DNA of 64,000 nt from Microbacterium sp. SLBN-146 (GTDB lineage: Bacteria; Actinomycetota; Actinomycetes; Actinomycetales; Microbacteriaceae), in NCBI RefSeq assembly GCF_006715145.1, contig NZ_VFMR01000001.1, positions 2,418,001 through 2,482,000 on the forward strand, in the 5' to 3' direction. Below are positions 35,412 through 44,388 of this stretch, piece after piece. Each line of letters starts with the position of its first letter. The stretch's first letter is position 1. The notes under the pieces were generated by a model. The model did not search any database and was not told the DNA's origin. It worked only from the letters and a program-made list of their open reading frames with translations. The translations under genes were made by a program, and so were the position numbers.

Positions 35412-37016
35412 TCACGCCCCTGAGGGTGGCGCCGCGTGGGTCCGGTCTTCGACGATCGGATCCGCGGCATCCTCCTTCGCTGCGTCGTCCTGCGCACCAG
35501 GCGCTCCCAGATCGGCATCCGCGAGAACGAGCTTCTCGATCTGCGTGCCGGTCGTGGCATCCACGCTCTTCCAGTAGGCGAACGCACGCTGGAGCACGTC
35601 CCCCTTCACTCCGCCGAGGAGGTGCCCGGCGACCGTCTTGACGAAGGCTGTCCGCTGCGCGTCGTTCCAGACGTCGCGGACGAGCGCGCCTGCTTGCGAG
35701 AAGTCGTCGTCGTCCGGCCGGAGGGTATAGGCCTCCCGCACCATGGCGCCGTCCGTCTCCCATCCGGGATCGACCTCGCCGACGTTGTCGGCGTAGCCGC
35801 GGCCGAACGAGTTCGGAGCGTACACCGGGTCATCGCCGCGGTGCTCATACGCCATCGGACCGTCCTGCGTGTAGGTGTTGACGTCGACGTGCGGGCGGTT
35901 GACGGGCAGCTGCAGATAGTTCGCGCCGATGCGATGCCGGTGCGTGTCGGCATACGCGAAGGCGCGTCCGAGGAGCATCTTGTCGGGCGAGAACCCGATT
36001 CCGGGCACGAGGGCCGAGGGCTCGAACGCCGCCTGCTCGATCTGGGCGAAGAAGTTCTCCGGGTTGCGATCGAGGGTCATGGTGCCGACCTGGATGAGAG
36101 GGACGTCGGCGTGGGGCCACACCTTCGTCAGATCGAACGGGTTGAGGTGGTAGTCCTTCGCGTCGTCGTACGGCATGACCTGTACCGACAGCGTCCACGA
36201 GGGGAACTCTCCGCGGTCGATCGCTTCGAACAGATCGCGGCGGTGGAAGTCGGCATCCTCGCCCGCAATGCGCGTCGCATCGGCATCCGTGAGGCCCTCG
36301 ACACCCTGGTCGCTGTGGAAGTGGTACTTGACCCAGAACTTCTCACCGGCTTCATTGACCCACATATAGGTGTGCGATCCGTAGCCGTTCATCTTGCGAT
36401 ACGACGAGGGGATGCCACGGTCGCCCATCAGGTACGTGACCTGGTGGGCGGACTCGGGGTTGAGGCTCCAGAAGTCCCACTGCATGTTGTTGTCACGCAG
36501 CCCGCTCCCGCCGCGCCGCTTCTGCGAGCGGATGAAGTGCGGGAACTTCATCGTGTCGCGAATGAAGAAGACGGGTGTGTTGTTGCCGACGAGGTCGTAG
36601 TTGCCCTCGGTCGTGTAGAACTTGAGCGCGAATCCTCGAGGATCGCGCCACGTGTCCGGGGAGCCCTGCTCGCCGGCGACGGTCGAGAAACGCGCCAGCA
36701 TCTCCGTCCGCACGCCGGGCTGGAAGAGTCCCGCTTTCGTGTAGGCACTGACATCGTTGGTCGTTTCGAAGACGCCGAACGCGCCGGAGCCCTTCGCGTG
36801 GACGTTGCGCTCCGGCACACGCTCCCGGTTGAAGTGGGCCATCTGATTCAGGAAGTGCACATCGTGCAGCACGATGGGGCCGTCGGCGCCGATCGTCAGG
36901 CTGTTGCGATCGCTCGGTGCGGGGGCGCCCGTGTCCGTCGTGGATCCGAGATGCGCTTCGGCGGAGGGGGCGGTCTTGATCGATTCGCCGTCGTTCGGTA
37001 CGGGAAGCTCGGGCAT
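35412..37016 (-). CDS. Monofunctional heme catalase
   Basis: This 534-residue enzyme decomposes H2O2. The distal His is in [13 protein letters not shown] (about 72), the distal Asn in the [13 protein letters not shown] segment, and the proximal Tyr in [14 protein letters not shown] (about 350). The C-terminal extension is short, with no flavodoxin-like domain, so this is a small-subunit type (KatA-like). ATG 37016 is preceded by GCGGAGG. A 336-bp upstream gap holds a hairpin that could attenuate its transcript. Stress regulation is plausible, but no OxyR/PerR site was recognised. Confidence 0.93.
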   Translation of the reverse strand: MPELPVPNDGESIKTAPSAEAHLGSTTDTGAPAPSDRNSLTIGADGPIVLHDVHFLNQMAHFNRERVPERNVHAKGSGAFGVFETTNDVSAYTKAGLFQPGVRTEMLARFSTVAGEQGSPDTWRDPRGFALKFYTTEGNYDLVGNNTPVFFIRDTMKFPHFIRSQKRRGGSGLRDNNMQWDFWSLNPESAHQVTYLMGDRGIPSSYRKMNGYGSHTYMWVNEAGEKFWVKYHFHSDQGVEGLTDADATRIAGEDADFHRRDLFEAIDRGEFPSWTLSVQVMPYDDAKDYHLNPFDLTKVWPHADVPLIQVGTMTLDRNPENFFAQIEQAAFEPSALVPGIGFSPDKMLLGRAFAYADTHRHRIGANYLQLPVNRPHVDVNTYTQDGPMAYEHRGDDPVYAPNSFGRGYADNVGEVDPGWETDGAMVREAYTLRPDDDDFSQAGALVRDVWNDAQRTAFVKTVAGHLLGGVKGDVLQRAFAYWKSVDATTGTQIEKLVLADADLGAPGAQDDAAKEDAADPIVEDRTHAAPPSGA

Positions 37017-37170
37017 GGGTGTTCCTCCGCGGTTGTCGTCAGCCGGGTCGTCCGACCGCGGCATGCCCCCACACCATCACTGCCGGCAGGCGGAGTCAAC
37101 GGGGTTCCCGGTGCGGCCCGGGTGTGCTTTCCTTCGCGCTGTCCGTTCGTCCGGGGATTCAAGAAGAGAA

Positions 37171-37205
37171 GGGCGGCCCGCTGCCGAGTCGCTCGCGGGC
37201 CGCCC
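37171..37205 (-). terminator. Terminator-like hairpin upstream of catalase
   Basis: GGGCGGCCCGC (37171-37181) pairs perfectly with 37195-37205 around a 13-base loop. Read on the minus strand, the stem is followed by TTCTCTTCTTG, so it would stop transcripts running toward catalase. No annotated gene ends there. Confidence 0.7.
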
Positions 37206-37340
37206 GAACGACGGATCGCGGCGACCCGAACGCCGCGACATGATGAATCGGTCGCTCAGAGGGGAAGAGGCGCGTCCGGTCACCCTGATACCAACATGTC
37301 GGATGTCCACAGGTGATGCGGTCCGGTCAACTCTCTCTGC

Positions 37341-37346
37341 GACAAT
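37341..37346 (+). promoter_or_regulatory. -10 box of leaderless promoter
   Basis: GACAAT begins 12 bases before the ATG at 37353. Confidence 0.5.
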
Positions 37347-37352
37347 GTCCGG

Positions 37353-37982
37353 ATGACACGGTCGAGAGGTCCACGCGTCGCACGCGGACTCGCTGCCGCG
37401 TCGATCGCGACCTTCGTCGCCCTGCTCTCGCACATCGCGGCGGGAGGCGGGCTTCCGGGCCCCGTCGGCGTGGTGGTGCCATGGACCCTCGCCGTCCTCA
37501 TCTGCATCGCACTCGTGGGCCGACGGCTTTCGGTATGGCGGCTGAGTCTTTCCGTCGTGGTGAGTCAGGTTCTCTTCCACGTCCTCTTCGTGCTCGGCTC
37601 GGGCTCTGCTCAAGGCGCTGCACCCCTCGGTCACGACCACGGCGTCGGCGCGACGGCGCTCAGCTCCTCCGGTGTCGCTCCCGGCGACATCGAAATGTGG
37701 ATCGCGCACGTCATCGCCGGAGTCGCCACGATCGCCCTCCTCCACCGAGGCGAGCTCGTCTTCCGCGCGCTGCTCGACGCGGGAGCCGAGTTGGCGGTCG
37801 TCTTCAGGACGGGGTTCGTCGGCGTCTCCCCGCATCTCCGCGTAGATGACGGTCCCGCGCGGCTCGCGCTGGTCGTCGACCCGGCTGGTCTCCCGCCGCT
37901 CGGTTGGGACCCGCGATCCGAACCCCGCCGCGGCCCCCCGGCCGCTGCCGTGTCAACGCGTCTCCCGATCGCCGCCCTTTAG
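37353..37982 (+). CDS. Integral membrane protein, function unknown
   Basis: This 209-residue protein has about four TM helices (roughly 13-30, 40-55, 63-82, 113-130), an extracytoplasmic loop with GHDHG that could bind metal, and a cytoplasmic C-terminal tail of about 65 residues. Similar proteins in Actinobacteria often sit beside copper-handling (YcnI/CopC) genes, but none is present here. It is divergent from catalase. Confidence 0.65.
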   Translation: MTRSRGPRVARGLAAASIATFVALLSHIAAGGGLPGPVGVVVPWTLAVLICIALVGRRLSVWRLSLSVVVSQVLFHVLFVLGSGSAQGAAPLGHDHGVGATALSSSGVAPGDIEMWIAHVIAGVATIALLHRGELVFRALLDAGAELAVVFRTGFVGVSPHLRVDDGPARLALVVDPAGLPPLGWDPRSEPRRGPPAAAVSTRLPIAAL

Positions 37983-37983
37983 C

Positions 37984-38012
37984 ACGACGTCCTTCTTCGG
38001 ATGTCGTCCTTT
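37984..38012 (+). terminator. Hairpin after the membrane-protein gene
   Basis: ACGACGTCC (37984-37992) pairs with GGATGTCGT (37999-38007) with one G-U pair and a 6-base loop, followed by CCTTT, one base after the stop codon. Confidence 0.5.
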
Positions 38013-38096
38013 GGTGGGTCGGTGTTCACTCTCCTGCGTTTTGCTGTGCGCCAGGACATCCCTTCGCCTCCATCCCATCTCCACAGCGAGGACACC

Positions 38097-38648
38097 ATGA
38101 CCTCCCTTCTTCTCAGTCCCGACCTCTCGACGAAAGTCACCTTCGAGCCCACCGACCTCGTCCTCTTCGTCTGGCCGCACCGCGAACCGGGGCAGCCGCC
38201 TGCAGCGGGTGATGAAGCCCGCCGCGAGGCAGCTCACACGCCCTGGGCGATGGGCAACGACAAGGCTGAACGCGTGCGTATTCTCATCTCGGTGGTCGGG
38301 AGCACCATGATCGGCGCGTGGAGCGTGTCGGACACGATGAGCGTTCTCACCGAGCCGAAGGGGAAGTCGCGACGGGTCAATCGAGCCACGTTCACGGCCC
38401 ACGACGACCCGCGGCTGCATTTCCTGGCAGGGCAGCCCTCCCAGGTGCGGCCGCGACGTAATCCGCAGACGACGATCGAACTCCGCGATCTGTGGGGGAG
38501 CGACGTGCTGCTCGCCCCCGCACCGGAGGACGTCGATCATGGAGTCGTACGCGTCGGCGGATTCACGCTCACCGTACGCGAAGACGGCAGCGCGGATCTC
38601 ATCTACCCCGCCCAGTCGCCTGTCACGCTCCGCCCAGAACGCTGGTGA
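38097..38648 (+). CDS. Orphan hypothetical protein
   Basis: This 183-residue soluble protein starts at an ATG behind GCGAGGA. It has no recognisable domain. Tryptophan- and proline-containing beta-type segments alternate (LVLFVWPH, VVRVGGFTLTVREDG), suggesting an all-beta fold. The 114-base leader is less GC-rich than its surroundings. It might be an acquired gene. Not identified. Confidence 0.5.
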   Translation: MTSLLLSPDLSTKVTFEPTDLVLFVWPHREPGQPPAAGDEARREAAHTPWAMGNDKAERVRILISVVGSTMIGAWSVSDTMSVLTEPKGKSRRVNRATFTAHDDPRLHFLAGQPSQVRPRRNPQTTIELRDLWGSDVLLAPAPEDVDHGVVRVGGFTLTVREDGSADLIYPAQSPVTLRPERW

Positions 38649-38690
38649 GGATGCTCTCGCTGATCGCCTGTGGATAAGTAATTCGCCCCC

Positions 38691-38702
38691 GAACGCATGT
38701 TC
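38691..38702 (+). promoter_or_regulatory. LexA/SOS-box-like palindrome
   Basis: GAACGCATGTTC matches the actinobacterial LexA core GAAC-N4-GTTC exactly. It abuts the -10 box (38703-38708), where a bound repressor would block polymerase. Confidence 0.65.
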
Positions 38703-38708
38703 TAAACT
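38703..38708 (+). promoter_or_regulatory. -10 box of leaderless promoter for HNH gene
   Basis: TAAACT begins 12 bases before the ATG at 38715. Confidence 0.6.
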
Positions 38709-38714
38709 CGGGGG

Positions 38715-40022
38715 ATGACATCAGGATCCGCACGAGACGACGAACTCCACGTCGAGTCTGGTGGTGCGTTCGACGGTGACGATCCTCATCCCGATACGAT
38801 CGACCGGGTACTCGAGGTTTCGGACGCCATCGGAGCTCTCTCCGCGCAGCGGCTGATCGGCGTCGCGATGGTTCTCGCAGAGGCCCGCGATCGGGATCGT
38901 CGTTCGGAGATCCCAGCCGCATCGAACGAGATCATCGAGCGTTCCGTCCGACTCGAGCTCGCCTCCGCGTTGCGCATCACGGAGTATGCCGCCGGCGAGA
39001 TGATCGCGCTGTCGACGTCCGTCGTAGGGCGCTATCCCGCGATACTGCGGGCACTGTCGAGTGCGGAGGCCACCGAAGCGCACGCGCGGATCCTCGTCGA
39101 TCGTCTCAACACGATCGCGCCCGAGCACCGGAAGTTCCTCCTCGATCGCGGACTCGAACTCGCGCGTGAACTTCCGGTGGGGTCCTTTCGCCGCAGACTC
39201 GATCGCCTTGTCGAGGCGATGCGCGAGAGCTCGCTGAGCGAGCGCCACACACGGGCCGTCATCGACCGACGCGTGGTTCTCGAAACCGCCGACGATGGGA
39301 TGGCGTGGCTGCACGCCTACGCGCCCGCCGTGGAGCTGTACGCCGCGTATGACCGGCTCACGCGAGTCGCGAAAGTCATCGCCGACAGCGAGGACGTGCG
39401 CACGCTCGATCAGGTGCGCGCCGACGCGATGTGCGACGTGCTCATCGACGGGTGGTCGCCCGATCACGGCGAGGCTGCGCGAGGAATCAGGGCCACCGTT
39501 GTCGTGACTGTTCCCGCACTTGCGCTCCTCGCAGGGGGTGACGCCGTCCCTGCGGGGTCCGACGCTGCGACGGTCGAAGGCATCGGTCCCGTGCCTCTCT
39601 CGGTGGCGCGCCAGCTCTGCGGGTCATCGGGGGGCTGGACTCGCGTCCTGACGCACCCCGAGAGCGGAATGGTCCTCTCCGTCGGGCGAGAGAGGTATCA
39701 GCCGCCTGCCGAACTCGCCAAGCTCGTGAAGTGGCGTGCAGACCGCTGCATGGCGCCGGGGTGCGGGATGCCGGCGTCTCGGTGTCAGATAGATCACTCG
39801 ATCGCCTGGAAAGACGGAGGAACCACCTCCGTGTGGAACCTCGGGCCGCTCTGTCAGGGTCATCACACCGTCAAACATCACGCCGGATGGCAGATCCGAC
39901 AACTCGATGGCGGCGACATCGAGTGGATCTCGCCCACGGGGCGTCGATACGTCGTCCGCGCTGAGCGGCGCGTCCCGGCCTTCCGGCCGTCACACGCGCC
40001 GGACCCTGGGCCGCCGTTCTGA
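38715..40022 (+). CDS. DUF222/13E12-family protein with HNH endonuclease motif
   Basis: This 435-residue protein has an N-terminal helical DUF222 region (about 20-300) and a C-terminal HNH module (about 345-410): zinc Cys in CMAPGCGMPASRCQIDH, catalytic His in QIDHSI, Asn in VWNLGPLC and His in GHHTVKHH. It is of the 13E12 repeat family, multicopy in actinobacteria, with no agreed function. An SOS-box-like palindrome in the promoter fits reports that several mycobacterial 13E12 genes are DNA-damage inducible. Confidence 0.88.
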   Translation: MTSGSARDDELHVESGGAFDGDDPHPDTIDRVLEVSDAIGALSAQRLIGVAMVLAEARDRDRRSEIPAASNEIIERSVRLELASALRITEYAAGEMIALSTSVVGRYPAILRALSSAEATEAHARILVDRLNTIAPEHRKFLLDRGLELARELPVGSFRRRLDRLVEAMRESSLSERHTRAVIDRRVVLETADDGMAWLHAYAPAVELYAAYDRLTRVAKVIADSEDVRTLDQVRADAMCDVLIDGWSPDHGEAARGIRATVVVTVPALALLAGGDAVPAGSDAATVEGIGPVPLSVARQLCGSSGGWTRVLTHPESGMVLSVGRERYQPPAELAKLVKWRADRCMAPGCGMPASRCQIDHSIAWKDGGTTSVWNLGPLCQGHHTVKHHAGWQIRQLDGGDIEWISPTGRRYVVRAERRVPAFRPSHAPDPGPPF

Positions 40023-40094
40023 TGCCGTCGGCGAACGTCCCTCGTTCCCGCGCGGCTCGGGAGCACCCCCAGCGTCCATCACGTCGTGACTGCC

Positions 40095-40109
40095 GTTCAT
40101 CGGATGAAC
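40095..40109. promoter_or_regulatory. 15-bp palindrome upstream of glycosyltransferase gene
   Basis: GTTCATC-G-GATGAAC is perfect, and a third half-site GTTCATC starts at 40116. It sits 89 bases before the ATG at 40198 and may be an operator. Confidence 0.45.
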
Positions 40110-40197
40110 ATCGTGCGTTCATCGACTCCGAGCGGTCGAGGTCCGACGATTGATCCACCGGCGAGAGGGTCGCCGCCCCGAGCCCGAGAGGTGAGCG

Positions 40198-41406
40198 ATG
40201 ACCGGTCCGACGAGAGTGCTGTCGCTGTACGAGGGGTTCTTCGCCGGAGGAGCGCGCATCCTCCACACCGACGTCGCAGCGGGACTCCACGCATCCCGCG
40301 GCGAACGCGGCGGACAGCAGCACAGCGTCTTGTCCATCGCGTCGTCGGCTCGACGCGAGTCGACCCTCCAGTCGATGGAGCATGACCCTCGCTATCTTCG
40401 TCTCATCCGCGAAGGAGTCTCGGTTTCGACTCTCGGCCGCACGGCTGGTGAGATGCCCCTCGAGGCATCGACCTTCACCGACCTCGAGCTGCGCGTCGCC
40501 GCGGAAGCCATCGGCCAGGCAGACGTCATCCTGTCGCTGAAGGAGCAGCCTCTGGGCCTTCTGCTCGCGCTCCGTGATCGCGGGTTCATGCCGGACGTGC
40601 CCGTGGCAGCGTGCCTCCACCGCTCCGACCCGACGCACTCGGGTCCCGCACTGGGGTGGTTGTCGGAAGCCACCGCGACGGGTCTCGTGACGGCGACGAT
40701 CTCCTGCGCGTGGACGACGAGCGCCGCCTATGAACGCGCGACACCGGGTGTGGAAGCGCGGTATGTCATCCCGAACGGCATCGACACGACACGATTCCGG
40801 CCGGGGACTCCGCGAGAGGTCCGGGCAGCACGCGCTCGGCTCGGAGCTGCGGCCGCATCCGCCGTCGTCGTGTTCGCGGCGCGTTTCGACGCCATGAAGG
40901 ATCCCGGACTGTTCTTCCGGGCTGTCGCGGCTCACGCGCGGCACCGCCCCGATACGCACTACCTCGTCTGCGGCGCGGGCATGGTCCGGGGCAACGAGGC
41001 GTTGCGCGCGATGCTCGATGAATCAGGTGTGCCGACGCACGCCAACGTGCACTTGCTCGGCATTCGCGACGACATGCCGCTGATTTACCGGACGGCCGAC
41101 ATCGTCGCCTTGACGAGCGCTTTCGGTGAAGCATCCCCGCTGTGCCTCATCGAAGGAGCTGCGAGCGGTGCGACCCCCGTCACGACCAACGTGGGCGACT
41201 CTGCGCGTGAGGTCGACGGCTTCGGTCTCGTGACCGCGCATGACCCCGAGGAGATCGCCTCGGCCTGGGAGCACGTCCTGACGCGTCGGAGTGCCTTCCG
41301 GGACGCCGCCATCGCCGCGCGCCCGCGTCTCGGACGAGAGCGGATGCTCGACGACTATCGCGCCGCAATGGACGACCTGCTCGTCACGCGCCGCATCGCG
41401 GCCTGA
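40198..41406 (+). CDS. GT4-type glycosyltransferase
   Basis: This 402-residue GT-B enzyme has an N-terminal domain with FFAGGARILHTDVA, the hinge block YVIPNGIDTTRFRP (about 180-193), and the C-terminal donor motif E-x7-E in FGEASPLCLIEGAASG. AGAGGTGAG precedes the ATG. It is an isolated gene, not in a polysaccharide cluster, so the acceptor (lipid, surface glycan or small metabolite) is open. Confidence 0.88.
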   Translation: MTGPTRVLSLYEGFFAGGARILHTDVAAGLHASRGERGGQQHSVLSIASSARRESTLQSMEHDPRYLRLIREGVSVSTLGRTAGEMPLEASTFTDLELRVAAEAIGQADVILSLKEQPLGLLLALRDRGFMPDVPVAACLHRSDPTHSGPALGWLSEATATGLVTATISCAWTTSAAYERATPGVEARYVIPNGIDTTRFRPGTPREVRAARARLGAAAASAVVVFAARFDAMKDPGLFFRAVAAHARHRPDTHYLVCGAGMVRGNEALRAMLDESGVPTHANVHLLGIRDDMPLIYRTADIVALTSAFGEASPLCLIEGAASGATPVTTNVGDSAREVDGFGLVTAHDPEEIASAWEHVLTRRSAFRDAAIAARPRLGRERMLDDYRAAMDDLLVTRRIAA

Positions 41407-41502
41407 CTCACGGCGGCCTCGCTCTCGCTCGGATTATGTCGAGTCCTTTCCGTACGTTGCGCCATGTTTCGGGTCGGGGTTCTCGATCGCCGTGAGGATC
41501 GC

Positions 41503-41508
41503 GACACT
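41503..41508 (+). promoter_or_regulatory. -10 box of leaderless promoter for sulfurtransferase
   Basis: GACACT begins 12 bases before the ATG at 41515 and selects that ATG over one 17 codons upstream. Confidence 0.45.
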
Positions 41509-41514
41509 CGGGAC

Positions 41515-42369
41515 ATGCCCCACGTCATCGACGCGAGCGCCCTGAACGCGGAACTGGCCGCCGGCCGCAGCGTTCGACTGCTCGACATACGTTGGCGCCT
41601 CGATGCTCCCGAGGGCCGCCCGTCGTATCTGGGCGCCCACATCCCGGGTGCTGTGTATGTCGATCTGGAACGGGAACTCGCCCGTCCCGGGCATCCCGAG
41701 GAGGGGCGCTATCCCCTCCCTTCTCTCGTGAGTCTTCAAAGCGCCGCTCGTCGGTGGGGGATCAATGATGGCGACCTCGTGGTGGCCTACGACGACAACG
41801 ACGCCGTGGCAGCGTCGCGGGCGTGGTGGCTCCTCCGCCGTCGCGGGGTCGATGTTCGCGTGCTCGACGGTGGCGTCCGGTCATGGTTCGCCCGCGGACT
41901 GCCCCTGGAGAGCGGTGATCGCGTCGTCGGGCAGGGCCACGTCACGCTCCACGACAACGACCCGGGGGTCGCGTCTCTTCAGGAAGCGGGGACGGCGCCT
42001 CGCGACGGAACGCTCGTCGACGTGCGGTCACCCGAGCACTATCGCGGACACGTCCTCGGTCTGGATCCCGCGGCCGGGCACATTCCCGGGGCCATCAATG
42101 TCCCGACGATCACTCACACGACGAGCGAAGGTACGTTTCGAGATCCGGAGGACATTCGGGCCAGCATCCTGGCCGCGGGCGTGGACCCGCGGCGTCCCGT
42201 GGTCCTCTATTGCGGGGTCGGAGTCGCGTCGACCCATTCCGCGCTCGCCTTCGCATTGGCGGGGATCGATACACGCGTCTACTCGGGGGCATGGAGTCAG
42301 TGGTCGCGCTCGCCGGGGCGGCCCGTTGCGGTCGGTCGTACCCCGGCCGGGTCCATTCAGGGCTGGTGA
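41515..42369 (+). CDS. Two-domain sulfurtransferase (rhodanese/MST type)
   Basis: This 284-residue protein has an inactive N-terminal rhodanese domain (about 4-130; LDIRWRLDAPEGRPSYLGAH) and a catalytic C-terminal one (about 145-275) with the active Cys in YCGVGVAST (about 225). The CGVGVA loop resembles 3-mercaptopyruvate sulfurtransferases (CGxGV) more than thiosulfate enzymes. It transfers sulfane sulfur, for cyanide detoxification or sulfur trafficking. Confidence 0.85.
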   Translation: MPHVIDASALNAELAAGRSVRLLDIRWRLDAPEGRPSYLGAHIPGAVYVDLERELARPGHPEEGRYPLPSLVSLQSAARRWGINDGDLVVAYDDNDAVAASRAWWLLRRRGVDVRVLDGGVRSWFARGLPLESGDRVVGQGHVTLHDNDPGVASLQEAGTAPRDGTLVDVRSPEHYRGHVLGLDPAAGHIPGAINVPTITHTTSEGTFRDPEDIRASILAAGVDPRRPVVLYCGVGVASTHSALAFALAGIDTRVYSGAWSQWSRSPGRPVAVGRTPAGSIQGW

Positions 42370-42467
42370 ATCGAGCGGTCTCCGTATCAGGATGCCCGGC
42401 GCACCCCGCCCGCCATGTCGTCGACCCGGCGGTTGTCAACCGCCACCCGCCATCGCGATCCGATCCG

Positions 42468-42473
42468 TAGCAT
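42468..42473 (+). promoter_or_regulatory. -10 box of leaderless promoter for GNAT gene
   Basis: TAGCAT begins 13 bases before the ATG at 42481. Confidence 0.55.
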
Positions 42474-42480
42474 CGGGAGC

Positions 42481-42951
42481 ATGACCATCGAGTTCGACGT
42501 CCGCCCCATCGAGGTTCGCGATGCGGGCCAGGTGCTGACGCTTCAGCGCGCCGCCTTCGTTCAAGAGGCGCTCATCTACGGCGACCCCGATATGCCCGCG
42601 CTCACACAATCGCTCGAGGAACTGGAAAGCGAGCTCGCCGACAATCTCGGCTGCGTCGCCGTCATGGGTGAGCGGGTCGTGGGTGCGGCGCGGGCACGCG
42701 CATCCGACGATCTTCTGCTCGTCGGACGCATTGCGATCGCTCCCGACGTGCAGGGGGGAGGTCTGGGCAGCACCCTCCTGGAAGCCGTCGAGGAGCGGGG
42801 CAGGAAGAACGGATGCCGCGAGGCGGAACTCTTCACCGGGTCGCTCAGCGAAGCCAACCTCCGGCTCTACTCGAAGCTCGGCTACCGCGAGTCCGACCGA
42901 GTCGAGCAGGGCGACGGCATCGCCGAGATCTACCTCCGCAAGGAGTTGTGA
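42481..42951 (+). CDS. GNAT family N-acetyltransferase
   Basis: This 156-residue acetyl-CoA-dependent transferase has the GNAT motif A (VGRIAIAPDVQGGGLGSTLLEAVEE, with the Q/R-x-x-G-x-G/A pyrophosphate loop, about 80-104) and the NLRLYSKLGYRE motif B. The acceptor is unknown. It is the first of two genes with the Fpg/Nei glycosylase, but that gene has its own -10 box. Confidence 0.85.
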   Translation: MTIEFDVRPIEVRDAGQVLTLQRAAFVQEALIYGDPDMPALTQSLEELESELADNLGCVAVMGERVVGAARARASDDLLLVGRIAIAPDVQGGGLGSTLLEAVEERGRKNGCREAELFTGSLSEANLRLYSKLGYRESDRVEQGDGIAEIYLRKEL

Positions 42952-42981
42952 GCGATCTCGACGAATGTCGGTGGTCGCTGA

Positions 42982-42987
42982 CAGGAT
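42982..42987 (+). promoter_or_regulatory. -10 box of leaderless promoter for Fpg/Nei gene
   Basis: CAGGAT begins 12 bases before the ATG at 42994. Confidence 0.5.
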
Positions 42988-42993
42988 GACGGC

Positions 42994-43827
42994 ATGCCGG
43001 AGTCTCCTGAAGTGCAGGCCCTCGCGGAGTTCCTCGACGATCGCCTCACAGGGCAGACGATCTCATCCGTCGACATCCTGGAGTTCCGGGTGATCAAGAC
43101 GCGTGCAGCTCCGCCCGGCGATCTGGTGGGGGAGTCCATCAGCGGTGTGGATCGCTTCGGCAAGCATCTCGACATTCGAGTGGGAGACCGCCATCTCGGA
43201 GTCGCGCTCGGTCGCCATGGGTGGGCCCGCTGGACTAGCCGCGGCGGCGTGACGGCCGCTGAGGGCGAGACTCCGCCCGCGCTCGCCTCGATCGGGTTCG
43301 ACGGCGGAGATCTGCTCGAGTTCACCGATGCGGGCTCGTGGGTCTCGCTCGGCCTCTCGGTGACAGATCGACCGGCCGACGTCGCAGCAGTGGCCAAGCT
43401 CGGCGCGGATCCGGCCGATCCTGCATTCGTCCGCGCGCAGCTCGACGCGGTCGTAACGGGGCGTCGTAAGCAGCTCAAGGCGCTCCTGCAGGAGCAGGAG
43501 TCGATCGCAGGTATCGGGAACGCCTACTCCGACGAGATCCTCCACCGTGCGCGACTTTCGCCGGTCATTCATGCGTCGGAGCTGGACGATGAGCAACGCG
43601 GGGCGCTCTTCGACGCGACCGTCGGCACGATCCGCGAAGCGATCGGGGCCAGACGCGGGATCCCGATCGACCAGCTCAAGGCAGCCAAGGTCGCGTCGAT
43701 GCGCGTGCACGGACGGGCCGGCGAACCGTGTCCCGTGTGCGGGGACACGGTTCGCGACGTCCGACTCGGGTCGTCGACGGCGTCGTACTGTCCTGCCTGC
43801 CAGACCGGCGGAGCGATTCTCCACTAA
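42994..43827 (+). CDS. Fpg/Nei-family DNA glycosylase
   Basis: This 277-residue base-excision enzyme has the catalytic N-terminus P2-E3 (PESPE), a helix-two-turn-helix (SIAGIGNAYSDEIL, about 169-182) and a C-terminal zinc finger with four Cys (CPVCGDTV and YCPACQTGG). It removes oxidised bases and cleaves at AP sites. The central region differs from MutM, so it is probably one of the actinobacterial Fpg/Nei paralogues of narrower or unknown preference. Confidence 0.9.
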   Translation: MPESPEVQALAEFLDDRLTGQTISSVDILEFRVIKTRAAPPGDLVGESISGVDRFGKHLDIRVGDRHLGVALGRHGWARWTSRGGVTAAEGETPPALASIGFDGGDLLEFTDAGSWVSLGLSVTDRPADVAAVAKLGADPADPAFVRAQLDAVVTGRRKQLKALLQEQESIAGIGNAYSDEILHRARLSPVIHASELDDEQRGALFDATVGTIREAIGARRGIPIDQLKAAKVASMRVHGRAGEPCPVCGDTVRDVRLGSSTASYCPACQTGGAILH

Positions 43828-43839
43828 GGCCCTGCGCGC

Positions 43840-44388
43840 TCAGGCCGTCTGCGCGCTGTGCGGCCCCTCCTCGATTTCCTCGATGAGCTTCGCGTTGAAC
43901 GCGGGCAGGTCGTCGGGCGTTCGACTCGACACGAACCCGGCGTCGACGACGACCTCCTCGTCGACCCAATCGGCCCCGGCATTGCGAAGATCCGTCTTGA
44001 GGCTGGGGTAGCTCGTCATCGTTCGGCCGTCCACGACGCCCGCCTCGACGAGGACCCAGGCTCCGTGGCAGATCACGGCGACAGGCTTGTGCTGGGCGAA
44101 GAAGTCCCGGGAGAACGCGACAGCGGCCTCGTCCATCCGCAGGTGGTCCGCGTTGACGACGCCGCCAGGAAGGACGAGCGCATCGAAGTCGGATGCCGCG
44201 GCATCGGCGACAGCCATGTCGACGCGCTGTTCGTGACCGTTCTTTCCGGTCACGGATCCGTCGGCGGGGGAGACCAGGGTCGCCGTCGCACCCTCGTCCA
44301 CGACCGCCCCCCACGGCGAGGTCAGCTCGCTGTCTTCGAAGCCGTCGGTGAGCAGGAACGCGATCTTCTTGCCGTCGATGCGGGCCAT
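43840..44388 (-). CDS. DJ-1/PfpI family protein (type 1 GATase-like)
   Basis: This 182-residue protein has the DJ-1 fold: GFEDSELTSPW near the N-terminus (catalytic Glu about 18), the nucleophile elbow Cys in VICHGAWVL (about 104), and the LRNAGADWVDEEVVVD block typical of the YhbO/PfpI subgroup (stress proteins, reported deglycase/protease-like). ATG 44388 is preceded by GAAGGAG. It converges on the glycosylase with 12 bases between stops. Confidence 0.9.
   Translation of the reverse strand: MARIDGKKIAFLLTDGFEDSELTSPWGAVVDEGATATLVSPADGSVTGKNGHEQRVDMAVADAAASDFDALVLPGGVVNADHLRMDEAAVAFSRDFFAQHKPVAVICHGAWVLVEAGVVDGRTMTSYPSLKTDLRNAGADWVDEEVVVDAGFVSSRTPDDLPAFNAKLIEEIEEGPHSAQTA

Larger units (their letters stand above)
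37017..37352. other. Long intergenic region between divergent catalase and membrane-protein genes
   Basis: This stretch has no convincing gene. It contains the catalase ribosome binding site, the minus-strand hairpin at 37171-37205, and the leaderless -10 of the next gene at its right end. A minus-strand TTGACC at about 37326-37331 could start a transcript that reads into the hairpin. Confidence 0.6.
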
